This document shows positions 50,851 through 60,433 of a stretch of 64,000 bases of DNA, in pieces; the first letter of the stretch is position 1; every line of letters begins with the position of its first letter. The notes beneath the pieces were generated by a model that was given only the letters and a program-made list of their open reading frames with translations, was not told where the DNA came from and did no database searches. The translations under genes and the position numbers were made by a program. The stretch is from NCBI GenBank assembly GCA_002898575.1, contig BEHT01000005.1, forward strand, positions 1 through 64,000, read 5' to 3'. Source of the DNA: a bacterium HR17. GTDB lineage: Bacteria > Armatimonadota > Fervidibacteria > Fervidibacterales > Fervidibacteraceae.

Positions 50851-53150
50851 GGTTGCGGTTCTCCTTGCTTCTTTCCCGCCTTGCTGAGGTAGCGTTGGGC
50901 AAGGTCAACGCGCCCCAGTTCGGTGTAAACCATGCCGAGGTGGTAGTTGATTTCAGCATTGTCCGGCAACAGAGCGCAAGCGCGTTGAAGGCGCTGGAGG
51001 GCGCGGTTAAGCCGCCACCGAACGGCAGAGCGGTTCCCACTGGTCCGCCCCAACAGAAAATCCACCCAACCTGCTGTGTCCAAAATGTGCGCGAGGACAA
51101 GGGGATCGTTGGGCGCGCGTTCCAAGGCGTAGTTAGCCCACCGGTCCGCTTGGCGCAAGAAAAGCGTCGCTTGCCAGTCGTTGCCGGGTTGCCGTGCCAA
51201 ACGCTCGGCAATTTGCAAATAAACCCATGCCAAGTTGTTCGCTGCGGCGAAGAAACCGGGCGCTTCGCCCAGCGCGGCTTGAAAGGCGCGTGCGGCTTCC
51301 AGCCATCGTTCTCGTAGAAGCCAAACATTACCCAACGCGAAGAAAGTCCCTGCGTGAGGGTGCTGCTGCACAGCCGCCAGCGCCAAGCGTTCGGCGCGGG
51401 CGAAGTCCTTTTTTTGGAGGGCGCGGTCAATGTCTTTAAGCAACGCGCTGACAGGTTGATGTGTGGCGCTGTTTTGGACGGGTTGCCGTCCGTCCCGCAA
51501 GGGTTTTGGCGCGGCGATGAGAAAGGGGGTCATCGCAATCATTTGTTGCGCGCGCAGGGCGACCGGGTAGAAGCGGTTCATGAACGGGCGTCCAGCGACC
51601 AACGCCAGCCGCAACGCCCGGTCGGTTTCGCCGCCGACCTGTAACAGGGCACTGGGGCTGACCCAGAAATGGGTGACCTTGCGGTCTAAGCCCAGCCGTC
51701 GCCAGTCGGTCAGGTGGCATGGAAGCCACACGACCGGACGGCGCCAGTAGAAGGCAAACCAACGAGGCTCATCCGTCGCCAGCACGCCTTTGGACGGGAT
51801 GAACCGCGCGCCGAACAGCGCCGATTGCCCCGCCACATTGAACCGATCGGGCACCAAAGATTGCATCAAGCGCACCGCTGCTAAGCCCTGACCGCTCAGC
51901 ACCATCAACCCCACCAGTAAAGAACACGCCGACGGCACGAGGGTGCGTTGGACAGGGACACGGGTCAATCGCTGCCACAACGGGCGTGCGACTACCCACT
52001 CTACTGCTGCCAACGCGACCATGACGGTCAACACGCTCGCTAAGGGCGCGAAAAAAGTCGTCACGGTGGCATCCACGCGTGTGAACAAAAGGACCGCCAC
52101 GACGGTCGGCAGAAGGGTCAGCATGAGGGCGACGGGCAGGCGCTGTCCGAGCGTTGCCCAGCGTCGCCATAACACCCAACTGAAAAGGACACCGATGACC
52201 AACCACCAGCCCCAACTCGCCCCGACTTGGGGCAAACGCTGCAGATTTATGCGGCTTTTGCGCAGGATGTCGGGCAGGTGGTGCAAAGTCAACTGCAATG
52301 CCGATGGCGATTGCTCAAAAGTGTGCCGATAGATCGTGTCGCCGGGAAACGCGCGCGTGTCCAGCAAAAAGGCGTAAACTTTCTGAGGGGTGAAGGGGTG
52401 TCCCGCCCAGCGCCAGTTGCGCACTGCGACCGGCAGCAAAATCACCAACAGCGTGAGGGCAAAGAGCCACCGCGCTTTGGCAGGTTGCCAACGCCGGCTC
52501 AACAGCGCCACCGGCACAGCCGCTAAAGCCAGCCCTTGCGCCATCGCAGCCCCTCCCAGCAGAGCGCCGCTGAGGACAGCGAACCGTCCCGTCCATGGAG
52601 AGCGCAATGTCGCGACGGTGACCCAAAGCGTAAACAAGCACGCCGCCAAGGCTGCTGGGTGCCCCAGCCCGCTGACCAACAGAGCGACTGGGGTCGCAAA
52701 AACCAACCCTGCGGCGACAACGCCTCCCCAGCGGTTGGTCAACCGCGCCGCTAACAGTCCTGCCAAGGTCGCAGTCAAGCCCATCAATGCCCCTGCCAGG
52801 TAGGCGGCGTAACGCTCCGTGGCTTGCCCCAACGCGGCGAACACAGCACCCCAAACGAGCAACGGCAAGGGCGGATGGTAAAGGTCGGTCATCGGAGCCA
52901 TCGGGGTTTGAGCGGTCATTGCCAACGGGCGCAGGACGAAAGTGCGTAACCCTTTGCCGTCAGCGACATTCGCTGCCACTTGCAAAAAATCCAGCACTTC
53001 CAAGTTGTTCACCGCACCGATTTGGCGGACATGCATCCAGTGCGCGACACCGATACCGACCGCTGCCCCAAGCGCCATCAATAGGGCGCTAACGCCCACT
53101 GGCGCCCAAGTGGTCAGCCATGTCACCCAACTGCGCCATCGTCGGAGCAT
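50820..53150 (-). CDS. Membrane glycosyltransferase (GT39/ArnT-like) with C-terminal TPR domain
   Basis: The 776 residues begin with a dozen membrane helices of the GT-C type (VSALLMALGAAVGIGVAHW, AAYLAGALMGLTATLAGLLA, WLFALTLLVILLPVAVRNW) that use polyprenyl-linked sugars outside the cytoplasm. The acidic motif expected in the first loop may be near EVLDFLQVAANVADGKG. From ~590 on there are TPR units (ALQKKDFARAERLALAAVQQ, FFALGNVWLLRERWLEAARA, AEINYHLGMVYTELGRVDLA). GT39-TPR fusions are frequent beside exosortases. The last ~10 residues come from a palindromic repeat. The likely role is glycosylation of exported protein or polymer. Confidence 0.8.
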   Translation of the reverse strand: MLRRWRSWVTWLTTWAPVGVSALLMALGAAVGIGVAHWMHVRQIGAVNNLEVLDFLQVAANVADGKGLRTFVLRPLAMTAQTPMAPMTDLYHPPLPLLVWGAVFAALGQATERYAAYLAGALMGLTATLAGLLAARLTNRWGGVVAAGLVFATPVALLVSGLGHPAALAACLFTLWVTVATLRSPWTGRFAVLSGALLGGAAMAQGLALAAVPVALLSRRWQPAKARWLFALTLLVILLPVAVRNWRWAGHPFTPQKVYAFLLDTRAFPGDTIYRHTFEQSPSALQLTLHHLPDILRKSRINLQRLPQVGASWGWWLVIGVLFSWVLWRRWATLGQRLPVALMLTLLPTVVAVLLFTRVDATVTTFFAPLASVLTVMVALAAVEWVVARPLWQRLTRVPVQRTLVPSACSLLVGLMVLSGQGLAAVRLMQSLVPDRFNVAGQSALFGARFIPSKGVLATDEPRWFAFYWRRPVVWLPCHLTDWRRLGLDRKVTHFWVSPSALLQVGGETDRALRLALVAGRPFMNRFYPVALRAQQMIAMTPFLIAAPKPLRDGRQPVQNSATHQPVSALLKDIDRALQKKDFARAERLALAAVQQHPHAGTFFALGNVWLLRERWLEAARAFQAALGEAPGFFAAANNLAWVYLQIAERLARQPGNDWQATLFLRQADRWANYALERAPNDPLVLAHILDTAGWVDFLLGRTSGNRSAVRWRLNRALQRLQRACALLPDNAEINYHLGMVYTELGRVDLAQRYLSKAGKKQGEPQPSEGRAPTRP

Positions 53151-53212
53151 GGATCATCGCATCCTCAAAGGGTTGTTTTGAGCCGTTTTTGCCTGCGTCA
53201 TGGCTGCAGCGG

Positions 53213-53782
53213 TTATGGGTCAACGGCGTTGTTGAACCCTGCGATGAACCCATGTTCGTGCAGCCATGCCAACTTGGCGCAAGTGGCTCGTTTCAACGCC
53301 ATTTTTTCCGTCTCGGTCAGGACACTAAACCAATCGCAATAACACCACGCCGCTTCGGGAGCCAGCAAGTTGTGCCGCATCAAGTTGCCGCAGACCCGTT
53401 CCCAAACGCGCTCTGCGACTTGTGTGATGCGGGTCACCGTCTCCGGTGTCCAATCGGGCAAGGGTTCGTAAAACACCCAACGCCACATCCTGTCCTCATT
53501 GAGCGGAAACAGCAACGCGGCAGCCACTGAACCGGTTTTGGGCAGGTAGAGAGCGACAGGGATGGGTGAGACTTCCGTGCATTCCACTTGTGGCGGCAGC
53601 GCCCGTTGGGCTTGGCACCATTCCCGCACTCCCCGCACTTTCAGCGACCAGACCGAATCAGGCGGGCTGTCACGCAACATTTCGCTGGACTCCCAGAGCG
53701 TAACGACCTGCTCCAGCGCATCCAGCAAGCGTTGCCATGCCTGACCGTGCATGGTCAAGACAGCACGGTAATTGACTGTCAT
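53213..53782 (-). CDS. Unknown protein translationally coupled to the exosortase
   Basis: The ATG at 53782 overlaps the exosortase stop as ATGA, a strong sign of coupled translation. The 189 residues show no signal peptide or membrane helix. There are many Trp residues (WQRLLDALEQVVTLWESSEM, WSLKVRGVREWCQAQRALPP, MWRWVFYEPLPDWTPETV). No family is recognised. Its coupling suggests a cytoplasmic partner or dose-matched helper of the exosortase system. Confidence 0.75.
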   Translation of the reverse strand: MTVNYRAVLTMHGQAWQRLLDALEQVVTLWESSEMLRDSPPDSVWSLKVRGVREWCQAQRALPPQVECTEVSPIPVALYLPKTGSVAAALLFPLNEDRMWRWVFYEPLPDWTPETVTRITQVAERVWERVCGNLMRHNLLAPEAAWCYCDWFSVLTETEKMALKRATCAKLAWLHEHGFIAGFNNAVDP

Positions 53783-55314
53783 CGACGCCGACCTCCCCTC
53801 ATCTGAACCGGTTGTCCCGACGCTGCCAGCCATGTGTCCGTGTAGGCGACGAGGGCGCGTCCCAGCGCTAACGCTGTCGGCTCATCGCCGGCTGCGACAC
53901 CGACCGTCACCCAGGGGCGGGGGGCACCGTAAAGCAACTGCTCCCACATGCGCTTCAATCGGGCACTGACCGGCGAGGTCGCCGTTTTCGTCGGGTGCAA
54001 ATAGGTCACGGCGACGACGACACGGTCTCGCCCCTTCACAAAATACGCAAGTTGTAAGGGCACAGTTCCACGCGGCGCGGTAATCGTTTCGGTCTTAGTG
54101 CTCAGCAGTTCGTAACCCATGCCCAGCCACAAGTTCAAGAGGCGCTTGGGGCGCTTGACAGCGCTCAAGGGTAAGTGCAGGAACGCCCGTGCGGTGCGTT
54201 TGCGGTCGGGCGAGCGATACTCCGCGTGGTTGAACCATTCGCCGTCCTGGGCATCGTCATCGGTTGCAGAGACTTTCACCCAACCGTTGAGGCGTGGGGG
54301 AAATGTGGGGAGGGAATAGTGAGCCATTGCGCGTTGCCCTTGCCATACCAAAACGGTCGCGAGCGCAACCACCGCCCAAAGGGCTGCCGCCCACACCCAC
54401 AGCGGGCGGTGAATGGGCGTCGGCGGCGCCGGCGCAGTTGCGGTGAGATCCACCGATGTGGCGTTGGACATGCCCATCAAGCCCCTCATTAGCCCCAACG
54501 ACAACGCCAGAAAGTAGCCGATGCCCAGCAATTCGTGCCAAGGGGACTGTCCGACCCAATATTGCCCCGACGCCATGCCCAACGCGACCGTCGTCACGCG
54601 CAGCGTGTTCGCCAGCACCGCCAATGGTAACAGGAAGGGCAACACCCACAGCCACCGCCACCATCGGTCTGTATGGAGCCAATAAAGCAGGATCAAAAAG
54701 AGCCACGCGGCAGCGGAGAAGGTGTGCCAACCCGAACAGGCTTCGCTGACTTGGACGGCGTGCTTGCCGATGAAGAGGGTCACGCCAACCCGTTCTACCG
54801 GCACGCCCAGCACCCCGACCAGAAAAGTTGCCAACCGCGCGACGATGTTTTGCAAGCGAAACGCGATGGCGCCGACCAAATCCAACGGCAGCGGTGCCAC
54901 CGCCATCAGCAGCAAAATCGGGAACCAAAGGTGCGCTACCCACCGCCGCCCGTAGAGCCACCATACGGTGCCGGCGACGAGACAGGGCAGCGAGACCGCC
55001 AGCAAAAACCGCATGATGAGCCGATACCCCAAAAGCGCCAACACGGCGCCCAACAGCAGTAACCACAACCCCTGCGGGTCGGTGCGTCGGGGCGTGGCTT
55101 GCAAGACATGGCGGCGCTGCCACACCAGCCATGCCGCCAAAGCGAGGGCAAAAACGCCCAAACTTTCGTTGGTCTCACCGCTCAGCGGTACCGCCCACAG
55201 CGACGGCAGCAAGGGACGGTAGAGCACGCCCAGCGCCACTGCTCCCACTGTGAGCGGCACTGCCCATTGCCACGCCTTACTTTGTTGAAGCGCTTGCGTT
55301 TGAGCGCCTTCCAC
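53779..55314 (-). CDS. Exosortase fused to an EpsI-type domain
   Basis: Exosortases are membrane cysteine proteases/transpeptidases that sort PEP-CTERM proteins. Residues ~15-300 carry about eight helices and the catalytic set: Cys193 in SEACSGWHTF, Arg239 in LANTLRVTTVALG and His260 in SPWHELLGIGYF. Residues ~310-511 form the EpsI domain often found as a separate neighbour (FPPRLNGWVKVSA, YRSPDRKRTARAFLHLPLS, AVTYLHPTKTATSP). GTG 55314 is preceded by GGAGGCG. Substrates are likely the proteins at 47711-48451 and 49060-49800. It lies between BY-kinase and GT39 genes of the polysaccharide locus. Confidence 0.92.
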   Translation of the reverse strand: MEGAQTQALQQSKAWQWAVPLTVGAVALGVLYRPLLPSLWAVPLSGETNESLGVFALALAAWLVWQRRHVLQATPRRTDPQGLWLLLLGAVLALLGYRLIMRFLLAVSLPCLVAGTVWWLYGRRWVAHLWFPILLLMAVAPLPLDLVGAIAFRLQNIVARLATFLVGVLGVPVERVGVTLFIGKHAVQVSEACSGWHTFSAAAWLFLILLYWLHTDRWWRWLWVLPFLLPLAVLANTLRVTTVALGMASGQYWVGQSPWHELLGIGYFLALSLGLMRGLMGMSNATSVDLTATAPAPPTPIHRPLWVWAAALWAVVALATVLVWQGQRAMAHYSLPTFPPRLNGWVKVSATDDDAQDGEWFNHAEYRSPDRKRTARAFLHLPLSAVKRPKRLLNLWLGMGYELLSTKTETITAPRGTVPLQLAYFVKGRDRVVVAVTYLHPTKTATSPVSARLKRMWEQLLYGAPRPWVTVGVAAGDEPTALALGRALVAYTDTWLAASGQPVQMRGGRRR

Positions 55315-55389
55315 GATGTCGCCTCCGTCCCGTTTTCGGTAGTGGTGAAATAGGTGAGGGCATTTTAGCCCTTAGGCGAAAAAACCCGT

Positions 55390-55527
55390 TCGGAGGGCGG
55401 TTCTCCTGAACCGCCGAGAGAAAAAAAACGGCATGCAAGAACGGCGCATTCGGAGGGCGGTTCTCCTGAACCGCCGAAAGAAAAAACCGGCGTGCAAGAA
55501 CGGCGCATCGGGAGATGTGCCCTCCGA
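55390..55527. repeat. Palindromic tandem repeat (I), family-1 variant
   Basis: TTCGGAGGGCGGTTCTCCTGAACCGCCGA occurs at 55389 and again at 55449, each followed by an A-rich stretch and ACGGC(A/G)TGCAAGAACGGCGCAT. The hairpin is GGCGGTTC...GAACCGCC, a paired change from GGCGGCTC...GAGCCGCC elsewhere. It fills the gap between the exosortase and BY-kinase genes; no gene is seen there. Confidence 0.75.
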
Positions 55528-55580
55528 CTCCATCGCCTTTATACCCCGTTTCCGCCGCGAACGCTACCATAGCGAGGTCG

Positions 55581-57716
55581 TTAATCGGGCGCGCCATAGT
55601 AACCGTAATAGTCGTAGTAGCCCCGCATGCTCTTGCTCGTGACGCGATTGAGGACAGCACCCAACAGAGGGGCTTCTGCCAGTTCCATCTGCTCACGGGC
55701 TTTCGTTAGCGCAACCCGAGGGGTGTTGGTGGCAACGACCATCAGAAACCCATCCGCAATCGGCGCTAAAAGGATGGCGTCCGTAACGGCTAAGAGGGGT
55801 GGGGTATCCAACAAGACGATGTCGGCGCGCTCTCTGAGGGCGCCCAACAACTTTTGCATTGATGGGCTGTCCAGCAACTCCGCTGGCGTGGGCGGTGGGG
55901 TGCCAGCGGGCAACACCCATAGGTTTTGCATTGGACCTGACCGTAAGGCTTCGTCTAACGAGACCGTGCCCTCCAACACTTCCCGCAGCCCGATGCCGTC
56001 GGTGAGTTTAAACCGTTGGTGCAAACTCGGGTGGCGCAGGTCAGCGTCCACGAGGATGACGCGGTAACCGGCATGGGCGTAAGCCAACCCCAACGCAGCC
56101 GTCAAAAAAGTTTTGCCTTCGCCCCCCACCGCACTGGTGATGACCAGCGTGCGGAAGGGGCGTTTGCGCCCCAGAAACTTCAAGTTAGACCGCAGCGTCC
56201 GTATGGCTTCCGCCGCGCGGCGCTGGGAGTGCATCAGTTCTGCGACCTGCGTTTGGGTCAATGGGGTGTGGGTTTGTGGGACAATGCCCAGCACCGGAGC
56301 GTTCAGCAGGTGCCGGACTTCTTCCGTCGTCTCCACCGACGATTTGGACATCTCCAGCAACAATGCGGCGCCGATCCCTGCTGCCAACCCTGCCAACAGC
56401 GCCAACAAGGCGACACGAGGCAAGTTGGGGGAAACGGGGCGTTGCGGGACGGTCGCCACATCCGCGATCATAGCGTTGCCTAGCCGCGACGCTTCCCGAA
56501 TTTGCGCGTCTTGCAACCGTCCCAACAGGCTCGTGTAGGCTTGCTCCAGCACCTGCAGCCGTCGGTTGAGTTCACCGACACGGCGGCGGTCTTCAGGGAG
56601 CTGCTCAATCTGTTTCTGGGCTTGCTGCAAAAGGGCTAACAGCGCCTGCCGGCGGGCTTCCGCAGACAAGCGGCGCGTCTCCAAATCCATGAGGTGTTGT
56701 TGCAGAGTGGCGTAACTGGGGTTGGGAACGGTCTCGGCGCCTTTCACCACGCGCCCAACCCGCTGATTGATGGCGTTGCGCAACGCGTTCATGCGTTCGT
56801 CCACTTCTCTGACGGCGGGGTGGTCAGGGGTGTAGCGAGCCACTAAGTTGGCGCGATCCACCTCCAGCATCGCCAACTGCCGCTGTAACTCTTGGACAGT
56901 GGGGTCCTCTTTGAGGACTTGCACTGACATGACGGGTCCCTGCCGGGCAGCAGCTCGGCGCAACTGGGCGATGCTGGCTTGCAACGAACGCAGTTCCGAT
57001 TCTACGGTCATCAAATCTGTCGTGTAAGTGCGCAGCGATTCAATGAGGCTTTTAGTTTCCTCGCTGACATCAACCGAACGCAGTTGTCGGTAAACTTGCG
57101 CGATGGTCGTGTCCAATTGCCGCAGTTGCCCTTCAATCAGTTGCAATTGGCTTTCAATGAACCGGCGCTCGTTAGACGCCTCGGCACGGGTCTCACGGTT
57201 GAGCCGCTGGACAAAGGCTTCCGCCAACCCATTGGCGAGGGCGGCAGCGACCTCCGGGAGCGGGTGGTGAACGGTGATGCGCACCAAATCGGGTTCTATC
57301 GGAGCCGTTTTGGTCACTTGTAACACCTCTTGCGGGGAGAAAAGGCGCAAGTATTCGCGGGTCGTTCGGCTCAGCCGATCCCGCAACGGCGGTTTCTGCA
57401 GCAGATCCAATGCCTCTTGGGCTGTCAAATAGGTCATGACCAATTGAGCGGCAGTGTTCAGGTTCAGCATCTCTTGTTCTGGTGCCGGTTGCGTGCCGGT
57501 TCCGAACACTTGGACGGGCGTCGGTTTGCGCATCCGCACCAAACTGACGGCTTCGTAGGTCGGAGGGGTCAACCGCATGTAAGCGACGGCTCCGAGGGCT
57601 GCTAACACCAACATCAGCACGATCAACGGCCAACGGCGGGACACCGCCCAAAAGTAAAGCAGCAAGTCACTTTCGCGATGGGGGGAGGTGGTTTGTCCGG
57701 CAGTTCTTTGCATCAT
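55581..57716 (-). CDS. Polysaccharide co-polymerase/tyrosine autokinase (Wzz + BY-kinase)
   Basis: The protein sets chain length and controls export of surface polysaccharide. Residues ~10-100 are the Wzz domain with a first membrane helix (WPLIVLMLVLAALGAVAYM). A long coiled coil follows (~170-420) and a second helix (VALLALLAGLAAGIGAALLL). The kinase has Walker A SAVGGEGKTFLTAAL, Walker A' VILVDADLRHP and Walker B DIVLLDTPPLLAV. The C-terminus is a Tyr cluster, MRGYYDYYGYYGAPD, the expected autophosphorylation site. I start at ATG 57716 after GAGGAGG, giving 711 residues. It lies in the middle of the polysaccharide locus. Confidence 0.94.
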   Translation of the reverse strand: MMQRTAGQTTSPHRESDLLLYFWAVSRRWPLIVLMLVLAALGAVAYMRLTPPTYEAVSLVRMRKPTPVQVFGTGTQPAPEQEMLNLNTAAQLVMTYLTAQEALDLLQKPPLRDRLSRTTREYLRLFSPQEVLQVTKTAPIEPDLVRITVHHPLPEVAAALANGLAEAFVQRLNRETRAEASNERRFIESQLQLIEGQLRQLDTTIAQVYRQLRSVDVSEETKSLIESLRTYTTDLMTVESELRSLQASIAQLRRAAARQGPVMSVQVLKEDPTVQELQRQLAMLEVDRANLVARYTPDHPAVREVDERMNALRNAINQRVGRVVKGAETVPNPSYATLQQHLMDLETRRLSAEARRQALLALLQQAQKQIEQLPEDRRRVGELNRRLQVLEQAYTSLLGRLQDAQIREASRLGNAMIADVATVPQRPVSPNLPRVALLALLAGLAAGIGAALLLEMSKSSVETTEEVRHLLNAPVLGIVPQTHTPLTQTQVAELMHSQRRAAEAIRTLRSNLKFLGRKRPFRTLVITSAVGGEGKTFLTAALGLAYAHAGYRVILVDADLRHPSLHQRFKLTDGIGLREVLEGTVSLDEALRSGPMQNLWVLPAGTPPPTPAELLDSPSMQKLLGALRERADIVLLDTPPLLAVTDAILLAPIADGFLMVVATNTPRVALTKAREQMELAEAPLLGAVLNRVTSKSMRGYYDYYGYYGAPD

Positions 57717-57786
57717 CGCCAACGCCTCCTCGGCGGTGAAAGTGCGCAGCCGCGCGCCGCCGTGAGGGTCAAGCCATATTTGACCC

Positions 57787-58971
57787 TCACGCTTTGTCGT
57801 AAACGGCTTCTATCGCACGCACCATTTCATCCACGCTGAACCGCTCGTCCACGAAGGCTTGAGCGGCTTGTCCCATAGTTTGTCGTAACCGCGCATCCAC
57901 GAGCAAGCGCTCTAGCGCTTCGCTGAGGCTTTCGGGGTCGTTAGGGGGCACCAAAAAACCTGTTTTGCCGTCCATGACGACATCGGGGACACCGCCTACC
58001 TTTGTGCCGATGACCGGCACCCCAGCGGCTTGCGCTTCCAAAAACACCCGCCCCATCCCCTCCCAAAGGGTCGGTAGGACGAACAAATCAAAGCAGCCAA
58101 CCCACGCCGGCACATCGCTGCGCATGCCCGTAATAACCACGCGGTCTGCCACGCCCAACTCGCGCGCTAAGGCTTCCATGTGGGGGCGGTCTGGACCGTC
58201 GCCGACCCAAACGAGCACGAAATTATACCCTTTCGCTTTGAGCCGACGAGCGGCGTGCAACAGCGATTCATAGCCCTTTTCGCGCACGATGCGGGCGATG
58301 GTGCCGATAACCGGTTCGCCGTTCAGCGACAGTTCCCGCCGCTTGATGTCCCGAAAGCGCGGGCTTTCCCGAAACATCCGCAGGTCAATTCCGCTGGGGA
58401 TGAGCACATACTGGCTCGGGTCGCCGATGTTGTGTCGGCGCGCTTCTTCTATGAGGGCAGGCGAGATGAAGATGAGGGTGTCGCACCAACGGGCTGCGGC
58501 GCGCTCCAGTGCGATGTAGAGCCGCTTTTGCCATTCGGGAATGGGTGCCGTAAAAGCAAATCCGTGCACGGTGTGAATGACACGGGGCACTTTCGCCAGC
58601 CAGCCAGCCAGCCGTCCGACCAAGCCGGCTTTGGACGCATGGGTGTGCACGATGTCCGCCTTCGTCGCCCGATACAGCCGTATCAGTTGCCCGATGACTT
58701 TGCCGTCCTTGACAGGATGCAACTCCCGCACCAGGTCGGGAACGACCATGACGGGCACGCCGAGCGCTCTGGTCGCTTCAATCAGGCTGCCTTCCGCACC
58801 GGTTTGCGGTCCGCAGGCAAGAAACGGCACATAACGCTCACGGTTGAGCAACTTGACGGTGTAAAGCGTGTTCCACTCCGCGCCGCCGATAATCATGCGG
58901 GTGATGAGGTGTAAAACGCGGCGGCGCTTTGGTGGGCTGCTGCTACTGGGTGCGACGGTTTCGTGCGTCAT
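57787..58971 (-). CDS. Glycosyltransferase family 4
   Basis: A cytoplasmic GT-B glycosyltransferase of 394 residues. The N-terminal domain has VLHLITRMIIGGAEWNTLYT and VHTHASKAGLVGRLAGWLA. The C-terminal domain has PVIGTIARIVREKGYESLL, LVWVGDGPDRPHMEALAREL, DLFVLPTLWEGMGRVFLEAQ with the nucleotide-sugar Glu, and GTKVGGVPDVVMDGKTGFLV. The sugar transferred is unknown. Its start (AGGAGGGG upstream) lies inside the end of the acyltransferase gene, an overlap of 29 bases. Confidence 0.93.
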   Translation of the reverse strand: MTHETVAPSSSSPPKRRRVLHLITRMIIGGAEWNTLYTVKLLNRERYVPFLACGPQTGAEGSLIEATRALGVPVMVVPDLVRELHPVKDGKVIGQLIRLYRATKADIVHTHASKAGLVGRLAGWLAKVPRVIHTVHGFAFTAPIPEWQKRLYIALERAAARWCDTLIFISPALIEEARRHNIGDPSQYVLIPSGIDLRMFRESPRFRDIKRRELSLNGEPVIGTIARIVREKGYESLLHAARRLKAKGYNFVLVWVGDGPDRPHMEALARELGVADRVVITGMRSDVPAWVGCFDLFVLPTLWEGMGRVFLEAQAAGVPVIGTKVGGVPDVVMDGKTGFLVPPNDPESLSEALERLLVDARLRQTMGQAAQAFVDERFSVDEMVRAIEAVYDKA

Positions 58972-59581
58972 ATTCGCTCCCCTCCTCCGGCACCGGAATA
59001 CGCATCTTCAACACTTTGGCGGGCACACCGCCGACAATGGCGTAAGGCGGGACATCTTTCGTCACGACCGCACCGGCGGCGACGATGGCGCCGCGCCCGA
59101 TGCGCACGCCGCTGGTGACGACGACATTGGCGCCCAGCCACACATCGTCCTCCACGACGACATCGGCTTCCCGCAAAGGTTGCAGCATCATCGGCAAGTG
59201 CAATTCGGCGGAATGATTGGTCGCATGGATCCGCACGCCCGGTCCCATCAGGACGAAGTTGCCCAACACGATACGGCTGTTCGGTCCCGCCCAGAGGCAA
59301 CAGTCCCGATTGACATGGGAGTAATCGCCGATGACGATGTTATGCCCGTTGCGGAACGACGCGGTCGGGTGAATCCAAACGCCTTTGCCTTTGCGGATGT
59401 GCGGCACCTGGGAAACATGCTCGTGAATGTAATAGCCGACCCATCGCGCCAGGCATTTTAGGAAGGTGAGGGAAGCCAGCCATCGTAACACCCTTATGAT
59501 TTTCCGACCTTTGTCCCGTGCGTGGGGGACTTCCGTAACCGACGGAGCCATTGCCGCACGGGCAGATTTTTCAGGCACCAT
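58943..59581 (-). CDS. Hexapeptide-repeat acyltransferase (WcaF/NodL-like)
   Basis: The 212 residues carry a left-handed beta-helix of hexapeptide repeats (IVIGDYSHVNRDCCLWAGPN, IVLGNFVLMGPGVRIHATNH, VVVEDDVWLGANVVVTSGVR, IGRGAIVAAGAVVTKDVPPY). HATNHSAE contains the catalytic His, and GGVPAKVLKMR is the usual end. It probably O-acetylates a sugar of the polymer. The ATG at 59581 has a strong GGGAGGT site, which places it 88 bases inside the deacetylase gene; a later ATG at 59551 would reduce the overlap. Confidence 0.9.
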   Translation of the reverse strand: MVPEKSARAAMAPSVTEVPHARDKGRKIIRVLRWLASLTFLKCLARWVGYYIHEHVSQVPHIRKGKGVWIHPTASFRNGHNIVIGDYSHVNRDCCLWAGPNSRIVLGNFVLMGPGVRIHATNHSAELHLPMMLQPLREADVVVEDDVWLGANVVVTSGVRIGRGAIVAAGAVVTKDVPPYAIVGGVPAKVLKMRIPVPEEGSEYDARNRRTQ

Positions 59582-60375
59582 CCGTCAAACCTCCCTTCCA
59601 AAATCGCCCGAAAAGTCACAGGGTCGTCAAAGGGGTAGACATGGCAACGGCGCAGCAGAAACCGTTGCAGCGGTGGCAGGTTAACGCCGTGTAGCATCGT
59701 GAACGCGGCGGCGTAGCCGGCGCGTTCCACCATCGTCACATGCTCTTGCCCGAAATCGCCGGCGCGCCCCCATGGGTAAGAAAACGCCCGCACCTCATCG
59801 CCCAACAGGTCGCTCAACAGTTGCTTGGAAAGTGACACTTCTTTCCACGCTTCCTTGAGGGTGAGCAACGCTAAGGGGACATGCCACAGCCCGTGCGAAC
59901 CGATTTCGATGCCTGCGCGGTGCAAATCCCGCAACTGTGCCGCTGTCAGAAACGGCGCCTCGGGGTAATGGGCTTCGCTGTAGGTCTGCCCACGCTTGCC
60001 CACATATCGCGCCAACATGAAAATGCATGCTGGCATTTGAAACTCGCTGAGAAGGGGAGCCGCCCACTCGTAGAGGTCAGCGTAACCGTCGTCAAAAGTC
60101 AGCAAAACCGCCTTCGGGGGCAGAGGAGCGTTACCGTTCAAATGTGCCAGCACCGTTGAGAGGCTGACCACTCGCCATCCGCCATCGCGCAGGGTCGTCA
60201 GGTGCGACCGGAAGAGCGCGGGCGTAACGCTGCGCGGGTCGTCGGCGTCAGGGCGAACGCGATGGTACGCCAACACCCGCAGCCCGTTCGCCTTCGCCGG
60301 AGGCAACCACCGCGCCGCGGCACGGCGCAGCATCACCCGCACGAGGCTTTGTCGCCAGTCTTTCCGCGCTCTCAT
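59494..60375 (-). CDS. Polysaccharide deacetylase (NodB domain)
   Basis: Carbohydrate esterase 4-type enzyme. From ATG 60375 (GGGTGA upstream) it has 293 residues. Motif 1 is LLTFDDGYADLYEWA with the Asp pair; motif 2 is IEIGSHGLWHVPLALL with two metal His; motif 3 is SYPWGRAGDFG. A basic N-terminus with an amphipathic helix (LVRVMLRRAAARWLPPAKAN) might touch the membrane, but no clear signal peptide is seen. It likely trims N-acetyl groups from the polymer or its precursors. The last 88 bases overlap the acyltransferase gene in another frame. Confidence 0.9.
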   Translation of the reverse strand: MRARKDWRQSLVRVMLRRAAARWLPPAKANGLRVLAYHRVRPDADDPRSVTPALFRSHLTTLRDGGWRVVSLSTVLAHLNGNAPLPPKAVLLTFDDGYADLYEWAAPLLSEFQMPACIFMLARYVGKRGQTYSEAHYPEAPFLTAAQLRDLHRAGIEIGSHGLWHVPLALLTLKEAWKEVSLSKQLLSDLLGDEVRAFSYPWGRAGDFGQEHVTMVERAGYAAAFTMLHGVNLPPLQRFLLRRCHVYPFDDPVTFRAILEGRFDGWCLKNLPVRQWLRRLRKSPTHGTKVGKS

Positions 60376-60433
60376 CGTCCGTTCACCCAGATACCGTTTC
60401 AAAGGCGTTCCTTGCCCGTCCGTACCGAGCCGG

